Part shown: piece by piece, positions 25,334-36,900 of the stretch
Layout: each line of letters starts with the position of its first letter
Position numbering within the stretch: the first letter of the stretch is position 1
DNA from: Davidsoniella eucalypti
Taxonomy: Eukaryota > Ascomycota > Sordariomycetes > Microascales > Ceratocystidaceae
Direction of reading: 5' to 3'
Assembly: GCA_004009845.1 (NCBI GenBank)
Contig: RMBW01000056.1
Location: 141,327 to 205,326 of the forward strand
Length of the DNA stretch: 64,000 nt
The notes under the pieces: generated by a model
Told to the model about the DNA's origin: nothing
Databases searched by the model: none
Seen by the model: the letters and a program-made list of their open reading frames with translations, nothing else
Position numbers and translations under genes: made by a program

Positions 25334-27526
25334 ATGAGCTCCGATACGCAAAACCTTCTATCGCCCAATGCTAGCCTAGTAGTTCCCCAAGAGCAGCATC
25401 ATCAGCACCACCATATTACTATACCTTCTCTAGAAGCCCCTCTTGGAAAAAATCCAGGCCCTAGCGATGCCTCACACCCAAACTCCCCAGGCACTGGACC
25501 TGCCGACGTACGGGCTACTCCCGTCTCGCTACAAGCTACGCCAGCCCAAGAAAGTCACCAGGCGCCAACAGAGCGATACCAACAGCAGCCCAAGCCGACG
25601 CCTGATGTTAACATACAGTTTCCAGAAATGGGACCCCACCCAGTCCCGCAGAGAGTACACAGCCCACGAAAACTTGTGCTATGCTTTGATGGCACTGGCA
25701 ACAAGTTTCACGGCGACGACAGCGACAGTAACATTCTGATGCTGTTCCGTATGCTTGACCGTACAGCTCACGATCAGTTCCATTACTACCAGCGTAAGTA
25801 CCAAGCTGATTACTATTAGACGAAAATCAATGTGGACTAACAGCTTTGAATAGCCGGTATTGGCACCTATGTACAGACCGACGACCTCAGCCACACGGGA
25901 ATCAGAGAGAGATTCAAGGCATGGGTCCAGAAAGCCAAGGACTCCGCTATCGGCTCATCGTTTGATCAGCATGTTGTCGGCGGATACCGCTTCCTGATGC
26001 GGTACTATAACCATGGCGACGAGATCTATATCTTCGGCTTCTCGCGCGGCGCTTATATTGCGCGGTTCTTAGCTGAGATGTTGGACATGGTCGGTCTGCT
26101 ATCGCACGGCAATGAAGAGATGATTTACTTTGCCTGGAAGACCTTCTCACAGTGGCAATGCCGTAGCGCAGATAAGAACGACGAGGACGATGCAAAAAAG
26201 CACAAGATGTACACCTTCATGAAGGGGTTCCGTGAGACGTTCTCACGCCCTGTGCGACGCATTCGTTTCCTCGGCCTATTCGATACTGTCAACAGTGTCC
26301 CGCGCTTCGAGACAGCATGGATGCAACGTAGCAAGTTTCCCTACACAGCTCGTAGCAAGGCCAAGGTTATCCGACATGCTGTCAGCATCGACGAGCGTCG
26401 TGCTAAGTTCCGCCAGGACTTGATCTACCAGGGCGACGAAGAAGATGACGACGATGACGAAAGCGGTGAGCATATCGATGTCAAGAAGGCGTACCGCCCC
26501 CCACACAAGAAGAGCCAGGTCAAACATAGTAAGGCGACTAAGCCCACGCCTGGAAAGACATCTGATGGCCCGGCCTTGGAAAAGAAGCCTGGATCTCGTG
26601 GCCGTAGCAGAGGCAGTCGCCCACGCTCGTCGAGCCACAACCCACAGTTTGAGCGATACCGTTGCCCATCACGGTCCCGATCCCGTGCCGCTAGTGTAGC
26701 ATCGTATACTTCTAATGTATCCATGGCATCTCAAGCTGGAGTGGGAGCCAGAGTTGGTGCTGATGACTACGATTCGGAAGATGATGCCACACAGGATATC
26801 GACGAAGTATGGTTTTCCGGTGGCCACGGTGATGTTGGAGGCGGTTGGGACGTCGATACAGAGGGATGTAAGAATTCTAGCCACATTCCACTAACATGGA
26901 TGGTGCGTGAGGCAAGTCGGGCCGGCTTACGATTTGACGTGGATAAGGTTATCGCCCACAGATGTGCCGGAGCACTCCGGGATATCGACCCCGAGAGGGC
27001 TGAAGCTGAAGCCATTCCAGACATCCAAGTGCAAGCTGCACCTAGTAGTAGCGTCTCTTCATCTACAGAGAAGAGCGGTGCTACAGAGCGCAACCTAGAC
27101 CCGCGTTCCAAGTTCCACAGTCTGCTAGTCCGTGCCGAGAATAACAAAATCCACGATTCCCTCGTTTTTGGCGGCGGCTTGACCTTTGGAGCCACGTTGA
27201 GCTGGCGTATCATGGAGCTATTACCATTCCGTCGTATGGACTTGAAGGAGGATGGTACATGGGAGCCGATCCGGTGGCCACTACCCCGAGGTGAGACTCG
27301 GGATATGCCACAGAATGCTAGGATCCATGGAAGTGTTATTCGTCGTATGCGTAACAACCCCAACTATCGGCCTGGAAATCTTATCGTGGGCGGCGGTGGC
27401 CGTGGCGTAAGAGTTGCGCCTAACAGCTATGGCATGGGTGAATGGGTGTGTGTTCAGGGAGCCGGAGACCCAGTTGCAGAGATTTATGTCCGAAAGGCCT
27501 CCCAGCCGGTGCAAGGACAGAATTAG
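25334..27526 (+). CDS. DUF2235 alpha/beta-hydrolase-like protein
   Basis: Two exons, 25334-25793 and 25854-27526, joined by a 60-nt intron (donor GTAAGT, branch GACTAAC, acceptor AATAG). The join restores the family motif around YYQPGIGTY and gives 710 residues. A Pro/Gln/His-rich disordered N-terminus (1-110) precedes LVLCFDGTGNKF (about 114-125), the usual start of the DUF2235 fold. The nucleophile elbow GFSRG has its Ser at about 217. Later landmarks are FLGLFDTVNSVP, HAVSIDERR and SGGHGDVGGGW (about 478). An insert at about 345-455 holds an Asp/Glu run and then an Arg/Ser-rich stretch. No signal peptide or membrane segment. The fold is shared with bacterial Tle1-type phospholipases; fungal members have no settled substrate, so a lipase or esterase activity is inferred. 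Confidence 0.9.
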
Positions 27527-30182
27527 TATGAAAGGCTTACGTGATCTGAAGTGAATTGAAAATGTTTATTAGTTAGGTAGAAGCTTGATTCGAGTGCTTA
27601 GTTCAAAAACGATGCCCCCTATAGCGCTAAACATTGCATGACTATAATTTCTGTACATGTGACTATGTTATGTCATTCTGTCATGTAGTACCAGTGTAGT
27701 CCTTCTGAATAATTATTCATGAATATAAACATAACTAGCTTTAACATATGTAATCACATCAAGACGTGAAAAATAGAGCCCCCATATACATTGAGTCCAG
27801 GAACTATAGCATTAGGGTATACGCATTAAACTAGTCTATACCGCCTGTCATATTTGGCACACCGCTTCCAAGAAAAGAACTATGCCTCTACTTTTCTGAT
27901 ATTTTGAAGAATATTTTGAAGTTAAATAGACTGACCAACTGAAAAGCCAACTTGAAATCTTTCAAGAATCAACTTGCAATCTATCAATTATAGCACTGGG
28001 GATATGAGAGATTTGGCTGACAGTATGGAGCAGCTCCTAGAAAATAGATATTTGTCTTATAGGCAGCAAGTAGCAGACAAAGAGTGAAACTAAGAAGTAC
28101 TCATTACTCTTCGGCATGGTTAAGGTCCCGTGATTGTGAGGTACAATTGTGTTGACCTTCTTACAACACAACATAAACAAGTTTTTCTCTCAAGATACTC
28201 AATCACAACGGATATCGAAAGGGTTAGCTGAACCACAGCCTTATTCCGGTCGCTTTCGTTTGTAATTTGGCTTGCCATGTTCACATGAAATGCAGGGAAA
28301 ATAAACTGTTGCAAAAGAGGACACTGACACGTTTTATGGAAGATGCTGCTTTGGCTGATTCTCTTTTGAGAATTGTTGAGCTAGATATTGTTGGAGGCCG
28401 TAAACCTAAAGGTGCTCTTAATAAGGGTAGAGTTCGTGTGCCTCACCTACTAAATTAGCTATACCTTGATTAGTTAACTGTTTGCTTCTTTGTCTATCTA
28501 TATTTATATCTGTAATTTCAATTTGTATCTTTTAGCTTAGTTAATGATGCCTTACTTTTTGCTTTTCTTAATGAATTTCCCAATTTATGAAATATTCTTC
28601 TTTTGGATCAAGTTCTTTTTGGGGCATCATGCAACATTGAGGGGCAGTTTTTTAAGAAAAAAAAAGCCGGCAGAAAATAGTAAGGGTATGAAACCCTAAC
28701 TGTATTTTCCCAATTGGGAGAAGCGAGTTTTCTCTTATAGTGCGTATACCCCAATACTATAGTTCTTGGACATAGGCTCTATACATAGTTTAACTCTTGT
28801 GTTAGAAAGGAAGATCCAAGTAAGATCCTTATACTAGCCGAGAGCCATGTATGAATAAGCATGTAAGCTGCTAGTTACATATATGGCGTTAACTTATCGA
28901 GACCTTGTCAAATGATATGGCATGGTGGTCCCAGATGGCTGGGTACTCCCTAGCAATAAACTAGAGGCAGCTTTCATGCACGATATCAGCATAGAGTTTC
29001 CAAAAACAGTATTAGCGGTTTATAGTAAAGAGCAAAAGCATAGGGCGTCAAATTGTATTCATCTGTATAAGTGTAGGGAATGAGAGAGAAAGGCATGTAG
29101 GATGTTGATGTAATTGCTAACCGCAATATCTAGTACAAAAGAGTGAAATCCATTATCCCAATCCTACCGGAAGTTTTAAGCAACAACATACAGGAAGCGG
29201 AAAGAAAGCAGAACAAGAAAACCAAAGCAGGAAGCATATAAAATCAACGAACAAAACAAGCAGATGGTAGTAGTTGCGGTGAGGGTGCAATCTTTGAAAG
29301 CAAGCTAGTAGTGTCTGCAGTGACAGGAACAGATAATGAGAGAGATTGATAAAAACGATAAAACAAAACGAGCGATCTGTATAAGTTATAAACTGTGAAA
29401 CGAGAAAAAAAATAGCGAATAAAAGCAGATAAAGATGATGAAAAAGAGCAAAACAAGCAAGAACGTCCGGATAATGATAACGAAAGCAGTAGCTATAAAA
29501 CGAGGCATGATAACGATGAACAAGCAAGAAAACAATCAAAAACAATCAAGGCAAAATAAATCAGATAACCCACCGGCTGTGTTCAAGTACAGGTTATGCC
29601 GCCTTCTCTGAGAAGAGCCTGGGTCCGTTCTCCAAAAATGGTATCAATCTCCAAATCTGAAAGGTCATGTCATAAAAATGGGGGGTAACGTGAAAAAGGG
29701 CAGAGAAAAAAGAGAAGCTCCAGAGTATAGCAACCGGCGATCTGGAGGTCGTGAGTGAAACGTTAAGGGGAGGAAGAAGAGGAATGTGCTTTTGAGGATA
29801 AGAAAAGCCCACGAAGAGGGCTTTGATATGGAGCAAAGAATTAGGAAGGATGAGGTAGAGCTGGCTGTGGAACTCATGCATAGAACAGTGAGCAGCACAC
29901 CAGTGCCAAGATGAAGTCTGTGACTTGATCTTCAGAGCTTGAGAGTATGTAGGAACTCAAAGCGATGTCCACGGGAAAGAAAGAACCCGGGCCAAGCTAA
30001 CAAAGTACCATAGTTGAGGCGTCCAATGAGCTAAAAACGGGTTTAAGGGGGACAGCTTTCCGAGTGGAAGACACGGAAACTGCAGACAACGGAGCGTGTA
30101 TTACCAAGGAAACAAACGAGGCAGAACGATACGATACCGGCACGGAGACAAGACAGTCAGGACAAGTCAGATATCAGGCAGT
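27527..30182. other. intergenic between convergent DUF2235 and Nudix genes
   Basis: The two flanking genes converge on this 2.6-kb stretch. It holds a short coding-like frame (28285-28458), a purine-rich block at about 29150-29570 whose long minus-strand frames reflect base composition, and AAGGGTATGAAACCCTAA near 28682-28699, an imperfect inverted copy of the TTAGGGTT motif. No RNA gene recognised. Confidence 0.55.
28285..28458 (+). pseudogene. short coding-like fragment with basic AT-hook-like motif
   Basis: A 57-codon frame from ATG 28285. Its second half is protein-like, with an acidic/hydrophobic helix and then GGRKPKGALNKGR, which resembles the AT-hook-like GRPKGxxNK tails of some fungal transposon-encoded proteins. 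Its codons are T-ending, unlike the neighbouring genes. It could be a remnant of a mobile element. No transposase domain is present and the assignment is weak. Confidence 0.15.
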
Positions 30183-30254
30183 TTAGTTCATCACGCTAGC
30201 GATCTTCTTGACTAGGGCAAGAAGACGGCGGGTCAGCTTACGGTCGGCTAGTCA
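30183..30254 (-). promoter_or_regulatory. TGA-CTA stop context with 22-codon in-frame extension of the Nudix gene
   Basis: The Nudix frame ends CAT TGA CTA G. UGA followed by CUA is the documented high-readthrough context, used in fungi to make extended isoforms. After it the frame stays open for 22 codons and ends at TAA (30185-30183). The extension reads LADRKLTRRLLALVKKIASVMN: basic, amphipathic and coding-like, but without a peroxisomal PTS1 end. A competing explanation is a 51-nt intron (GTGTCT to ACTAG) that would remove the TGA in frame. Its donor is poor and its branch site too close to the acceptor. Confidence 0.4.
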
Positions 30255-30971
30255 ATGCAGCTTTGTTTTGTCGTCTCTCCCAGAAGCCTGAGAGACACGA
30301 TTCTTAGTGCAGACCATCTCGCTGGCCTCTCTGCGGATCTTGAATACCTGAGTCAACATGTCCTTCATGCAACGTCCGGCGATAGGGATCTCGAAGCCGT
30401 CCTCCATGTGCTCGTTGAGCATCTCCTCCTCGGTCACCCACTTGTAGTTCTGGTGCTCATTGGGGTCTAGGGTCACGATAGTGCCAGGCTCGACATCGGC
30501 GAACTGGAAGGCCAGAGCACACATGATCTTGGTGTTGGAGCGGTTGGTGAAGTACGAAGCCACACTCTCGAAAGCCCAGGCACGCTTTTGAGGGTTAGGG
30601 AACAGGCGCTCAGCAAGCTCTGGCAGCGCCGCGTTGGCACCCTCAGCGTGGACGGGAATGACACGCACAATCTTAGTGCCGACTAGACCGGCCTCCTCCC
30701 ATAGCTCACGGGCACCTGCATATAGGATAGAGGAGTCTTCGGGGTCAACACCACCGCCAGGAGACTCCCAGGTGCCAGGCTGTGAGTCGTGGGACGCACG
30801 CTGAATCAGTAGCATACGGTCATTGGTGTCGAAGACGACGGCGGCCGAAGCAACGGCAGACAGGTTGTCTAGTTGGTTGTCCTTGATGAAGTCTGCTGAC
30901 GTCTTGTTGAAGCCGGCTAGTTGTGAGGGGAATCTGACGGGAGCGTCAGGGCGAGGCATGAGAGGCGCCAT
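30252..30971 (-). CDS. Nudix hydrolase domain protein
   Basis: A 239-codon frame from the ATG at 30971; the open frame continues 24 codons upstream without another ATG. The N-terminus has no signal peptide, so a cytosolic or nuclear site is likely. The Nudix fold starts at about residue 38. The Nudix box lies at about 72-97 (GGGVDPEDSS then RELWEEAGL): REL-EE-G is intact, while the upstream Glu position of the consensus reads Ser. The family hydrolyses nucleoside diphosphates linked to another moiety; the substrate cannot be told. The C-terminus after the fold (VFKIRREASEM onward) is basic and unusual. The stop is TGA followed by CTA, and the same frame stays open for 22 more codons, so a longer product is possible. 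It is convergent with DUF2235. Confidence 0.92.
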   Translation of the reverse strand: MAPLMPRPDAPVRFPSQLAGFNKTSADFIKDNQLDNLSAVASAAVVFDTNDRMLLIQRASHDSQPGTWESPGGGVDPEDSSILYAGARELWEEAGLVGTKIVRVIPVHAEGANAALPELAERLFPNPQKRAWAFESVASYFTNRSNTKIMCALAFQFADVEPGTIVTLDPNEHQNYKWVTEEEMLNEHMEDGFEIPIAGRCMKDMLTQVFKIRREASEMVCTKNRVSQASGRDDKTKLH

Positions 30972-31274
30972 TGTAGATGTGTATGTGTGTGTATATGTGG
31001 TGGTGGATATAGATAGTTCAAAGACTAGTAAGAACAGAGACAAACGAAGACGGCCGTCAAGAGATTAGATTAGGCAGTACTCGTAAGTAGAAACAGGAAG
31101 GGATGGCCAAGTAGAGTAGAGAAAGATGGTAGATACTGGATAGACGAGGTCGAGATTAAGAAGTAAGTCGATAGAGGGCAGAGGTCAAGATATATAGAGA
31201 TATAGAAATAGATAGAAGTGGATGAGGGTAGTAACCGAACGGATGATCGGACAAGAGGAGGGTGGACGGCGATG

Positions 31275-31282
31275 CTTATATA
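31275..31282 (-). promoter_or_regulatory. TATA box candidate of the Nudix gene
   Basis: TATATAAG on minus about 305 nt upstream of the ATG at 30971, followed by a long pyrimidine-rich leader on the same strand, a common fungal core-promoter arrangement. Confidence 0.35.
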
Positions 31283-33885
31283 CAATCTTGCTTGGGTAGG
31301 ATTGCCTTGGATTCGCAGCACAGTTCTTGGCCCAGTTCCAGCAATACGGGCAGGCTCAGAGCAGGGACAACGATGGGGGGGGGAGGGAGTAAGAAACAGC
31401 GCAACAGCCACTGCGTAGTCTGTGTGTGGCAGTGAGAAAACCGAGAAAATAAAAGAGCAGAATAAGAGGATGCTGCAATAAGAACAGCACAAAAGCAAGA
31501 GATCCGGCGTAGGAAGATACAAGATAGTGTCTGGAGTATAGCTAGAGGAGTCTGGCTTTCGGGATAGAGGGGGTCTATCTAGACAGCAATGATATATACT
31601 AGAAACCATACCTTTTTACTATGCAGCAAGGCAAGTAGACAAAGAAACACAAGTAAAGGAAAAGGGTACAGGAAGGAGTGCCAGGCCCCTATGATGGCTG
31701 TACCGTTAGTGCTATCAGAACAACAGTTGCCACAAGACTCTCAGTCTGTGTTCTTTGTAGCAATAGCAAATATAACTAGAGGTTGTCGTTGCGTGCTTGC
31801 GCTTTCATGCATGTCTCTAGTCGAATCGTACACTTAACTTGCAGGGACATGGGAAAAATATACAATGATAAAAAAGAAAAAAGGTAAATTCTGCTAATTT
31901 ACAATAGATCAAATCTTCTATTTAACATGGAGGGCGTGGTTGCATCTTGATCTAGTAGTCTGACGAACGCTACTAACACTCTCAGGAAAACAAACATCCT
32001 TGTCTGTGACTCTGGCTTTTATTTCTTTTATATGTTTATTCTCCTATTTATCTATTTTTCTTATTCTTGCTCCTTGTGATATCACTTGAGCTCTTGCTGG
32101 CCTGGATCAACTGCACAAAAAGCAATATATGTTTCTTAAGCTTACAACTAGCGATATGATATCTAGCTGTCCGGATGTCTGTATGCATGTCTGTCCCACA
32201 TATATTTCGCTGTCTTATCCAATTCTAATGGGTGCATACCACCACTCTTAACATCGCTTGCTAACAGCGACGATCGTGGATCCAAGAATATAATTAACGG
32301 AAAGCCTCTATAAACCCACACAGCCTAATCATTAGGATTGAGTAGGAGACTCGGAGCTTCTCGCCGGAACGGCAAGAATGGGACATACGAAGGAAGCAGG
32401 CTTCTCTTCCACAACTTGGCTGCTGCTTCTTCTCGCTAAAGGCCATGAGTAGAGAACACACCAGAGAACACCAGAGTTCAGGATATGTACAAGCGGAGAA
32501 CCAATAAAGTAGCTTATGGTATTCCTGCCTCCCTTTCTTCTCTCTCCCCTTAGCGCCAAACAACGTCATCGTAAATAGTAAGTTCGTAGCTATCATTACT
32601 AGTGACAATACAGCCGTGGCGGGTAATGGCAGATCACAAAGCCAAGTCAGTCCATATTAAGCTAGATGCAAGTACATGCACCAACCAGGCAGTCATGACT
32701 ATAGATCCTCAGTCTATCAAAAAGAGCACCAAGTATCAAAGCCAAAACGGAAACGGAAAAAAGAAACTCTCCGGCCAGTGGGTATGCAAGACGGTGTAAT
32801 AACATGTACTATGTACATGTGTATGCAGATATGTATGTAGGGAGTGCTTGAGCACATCGGAGTATTATTGTAGGAAGTGTGAGGTTGGGCACCACGCAAA
32901 CACACCAAAATAATGTAAACACAAACGGTATTAAGATAGCGAGAGGCAAAGAAGGGGGGTTAGTAGGATATCCAGCTCCTAGACGCGGCACGAGAATAAG
33001 AGAGGAACCATGAACCAACGAACCATCAATCGAGACTGACGATCAAGGCAACGGTAGGGAAGAAGCAAAATACAGAATATTAAATCAAAAATAAAAGGTA
33101 ACGGCTACTGTAGTTGGAACTGCTACAAACGACAAGTTGAAAGATCTCTACGCCGACATGCAACCAACTATCGAGAGTTGGTGATCTTCCTTCATGGAAA
33201 ATATGTATCCTGGATGGTTTGTACGATATCGAAGTTCCAGTAGGAATCATCTTTCTAGGTTTACGGTTTCCTGCCCGCTTGGTTGCTCGTTGAATAGGCG
33301 AGAAACGAGGATAGGAGGGAGGAAGAAAAAAAAAGAACCAGGCCTGGTCAAAGGCAAGATAGGGCCAAAGAACACGATCGACTATGTTTATTTCTTGGGC
33401 GAGGTTTGGCTAGGTATGAAAGCGAAGAAGCGGTGGACACATTGCCGGGACGTTGGATGTCTTCTCTAATTTGATAGTAGGATATTATCGTTAATATTTG
33501 GTAGTTGGTTTGTTGGTTCTGGAGCCAAAATTCAGAGATTGTCGGTTTGGCGGCAAATTCCCGGACTTCTAAATCAAAAGGACAAAAATAACAAATAATA
33601 ATCTCTCCTTCGACCGAGCCGGCGTCGGTTAATTGAGGATGGATATGGATAGCTAAAATAGCGGTGGTTCAGAGTGTTGGCGGCCAAATGTCATATAAAC
33701 CGTTTTAGTAGATATCCACATATGGCCTTCTTGGTGCTGATGATATTTAGTATTTAGTGGATATTATTAAAGCAGCAAATCAGAAACAAGACGGTGCCAA
33801 ATCAAACATAAAGTGGCTTATGTGACTCGTCAAAGAAAGTACTTTTTCCACTGACATCTAACATTTATCACTACAAGGCTAATTA

Positions 33886-33939
33886 ACTCTGGAGTTTTTT
33901 TTTTTTTTTAATTCATTTATCTTATGGTACTCTGGAGTT
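33886..33939. mobile_element. short poly(T) insertion flanked by 11-bp direct repeats
   Basis: ACTCTGGAGTT occurs at 33886-33896 and again at 33929-33939. The 32 nt between are a T run and AATTCATTTATCTTATGGT. On minus this reads ACCATAAGATAAATGAATT followed by a poly(A) tail, nearly the same 3' end as the insertion at 21751-21833. It is best explained as an extremely 5'-truncated copy of one retroelement family with a target-site duplication. The repeat is itself nearly palindromic, so caution is needed. Confidence 0.3.
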
Positions 33940-36900
33940 ATGTAAGTAGTCTTGCTCGAAAGCACAAAGAAAGTACTAGCGGCCTGCCGTGAATAAGAAC
34001 CATCCAGATTAGCTGGTTGGTCCCAAAGAGGTCCGTCCACTTGGGTTCAGACTGTCTCTCTTGCTTAGTATTTATTGGCTATAAGCAGAAGGCCTATCAG
34101 AGGATTCCAGGGTAATCAAAATAAAACACGCATTTGATCATTCTTTTTTATGTCTCTAGTTTGACTTAAACTTAGATAAACGAAGTAATATGCTTACTTT
34201 TTTTCATGTACAAGCCTCGAAAATCGTAAAATCTCGATAGCATCGTCTAGATCCCATCACCGTGTTTATCTACCATGTTTATTAGTTTATTTTATTCTTG
34301 TATTTTAAAGAAAGGAAAAAGCATGTACATACATACATACATAGTCATAGAAGATCATGGGTATACCCTAGAAAAAAAAAACCCCCCAGTAAACCCACAA
34401 GGTCTGCTGTGAAGAACCAAGGTTACTAAACAATCATGAATGCCTATAACTCAAGGAAAAGGGTAAGAAGAGCTGCTTAATGCTATTGCTACAAAAATCG
34501 CAGGCCATGCTCTTCTTGTTTCCCACTATATTCTTCGATATTACTCTAGCTAGAGGAACATGGACGCTAATATATAGTTAGTATGTTTATCTCGCATGTT
34601 GAATAAAAGAACAGAAGAGAGCACTGTCCATCACTCCCAAATCCAAACAAAGAATATCAAAACTTACAGACTCCACCCAAGACTAAGATCAAGGGAGACG
34701 TTGCGTGTGGCATGTTTTACGACTTTCATGTCTCGCCCGGTAAAATATATGCTACAGGTGAGTATTTATCCCACCATGTCTCATTATTTCGTACGGCTTT
34801 AGGTAAGATAACGTCGTCTCACAGGCTAATGACACTTTCTATCCCTTGAGCTCTATATGTCCAGAAACAGCCGGGAGATCGGAGCTTGACCGATGACATG
34901 GGCGCCATCTTGCTTGCTTACTCATAATATAAGCTTTGTCTTTCAGTGTCAGGACAGTTCGAAGTTCATATTGGCCTCATTTTATTTTAATAGCATGGAG
35001 GTTTTCCATTAGAAAAGGAGTCTTTATGTAAATGTGTATACTTGTATACATGCACTACTTGATGGTCCAACGAATACAAAGTCAAACCCGTTGTCATTAT
35101 TACATACCATCTATGCATCTAATATATAGTTTTATCAAGTTATTGTACCTTTCTTCCTGTATCCTGTATTTGGGCCAATTTCCCGTATAAGGGTTTACAT
35201 TGTATAATCTCTGAGTTTTGACCCTTGATTTTCTTTGTTTTAGCACCAAGCCAACATAATCACAGCGGCGCAAGTCTTTTTTTTTATTTATTTTTTTAGA
35301 ACCAACAAAGAGAGACATACATGTATTTATGTACAGTATTTTGAGCCGAGATAGCAGAACCAACATTGCCGATCTCAAGATTATGCACAATTACTCGACC
35401 AGACTGGCAAAAGGACAGAAAAAACGGCCACCCCCATTGTTCATCGTACTTCCCTAAATGTAATAGCAGCAGCCACATGGCCAACCGCTCTTACATATAC
35501 ATTACATATATATTCCGCTTGTTTCTTTCGATACCTAACTTGAAGGATGGTATAGTATTCTTAACAGGTACAGTCTTCCCCAAGCGAGGCAAAAAAAGAG
35601 CTTCTCTAGCTAAAAAACAAAAAGAAAGTCACTGATGCTGCTTACGTGGTCCGAGGCTCGGCCGTGTGACATCCAGAGCGCTGTCCATATCGTAGGTCTT
35701 ACTGGCAGATGAAGTTCGAGTTAGTTGGCTCAGAAATAGACCATTATTATGTGATTGTGATGCAGCTTTAGCGTCTGAAAATACCGAGTATTAGTGCCTG
35801 TAGTAACTAAAGTCTGTAATTCCGTGATATCATTTCCACCTGGTTGGTAGAGAAGCACGCCTTTCTGTCTCACATCGTCTCGATATTGTTGGCTCTAAAA
35901 TCAAATAACCGAGCTCAAGACTGCGGCTTGAAGTTCCTGGCTACTATCATGATTACGACAAAGACCCAGTGATTGACATATTGTTGTGCAATTCTTTTAT
36001 GACACTAACCTGCCCTAAGTCCAAAGTGCATCTCCCTTAAGTGTGATGCCTATAGAGGAGGGCTTATTGGCCAATTCTACGAAAATATAGTTAGTCAGCT
36101 TGCTAGTATCAATCTGTTAGCTAGTTGCTCTCCCCATTAGCTGTGATACGTCGGCTCCTAGAAGGGCTTACAAAGCTTCGATCTTGTAGCAACCGAAAAC
36201 TCCACTAGAATCCCTACCAGTATCTGTTGGTGGCATTAGCGCTGGCGTCGTCTTTCTTTGTTTTGTTGCCGCTTGGTTTGCCGTGAGCTATGCCTATATT
36301 ATAGCATGATATTGCATATCTCAGCGCGTAGATATGGCCACACGGATTTAGCCATTCACCCCTCGAATCAGTCCTCGAAAGCAAGACAAAAGAAGAAAAA
36401 AACACAAATCGTAAAGGCTGCATGTGAAAGTGAGATCAAGAGTTCTTCTTCTTGCAATCTTTGTCTTTGATCCTCCCTCTCCTCTAGCCCTGCGCATACA
36501 TCGAGGTTTATGACGGCACAAAAGATTACCAACGTATTACATATGTTAGTCCCAAATCCACATACATGGCACTACTCCATCGATTCTCTTGGCGGCCCTT
36601 CGTCTTCTCTTTTCTCCCTGGACGAGCAAAAAAGAAACGGAACAAAAGTGTTCGTGTACACATAGGAAGTGACGCTTACACCGGAAAGCTCGTCCCAGAC
36701 TAGCCTCGTCGTCAAAACAGTCTTCCTTCCACGTTGTGATATTATGATATCGCGTTGTTACCCTCCACTCTGTCTTTTTTTCTCTTACCACCAACATATC
36801 GTAGCAATATTGCACTCGAGTACGTTTGCGTGCATACATATGGATGTACTGTACGCCTACATGTAAGAACAACTGTAATAGCGCAGAAATCAGACGGTCA

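Noticed and set aside
29153..29545. 130-codon hydrophobic minus frame
   Set aside because: Leu/Phe/Tyr/Ser monotony caused by a purine-rich plus strand; no ATG-supported gene structure.
31883..31995. Intron-like GTAAAT ... TACTAACACTCTCAG
   Set aside because: No open frame of useful length on either side joins in phase.
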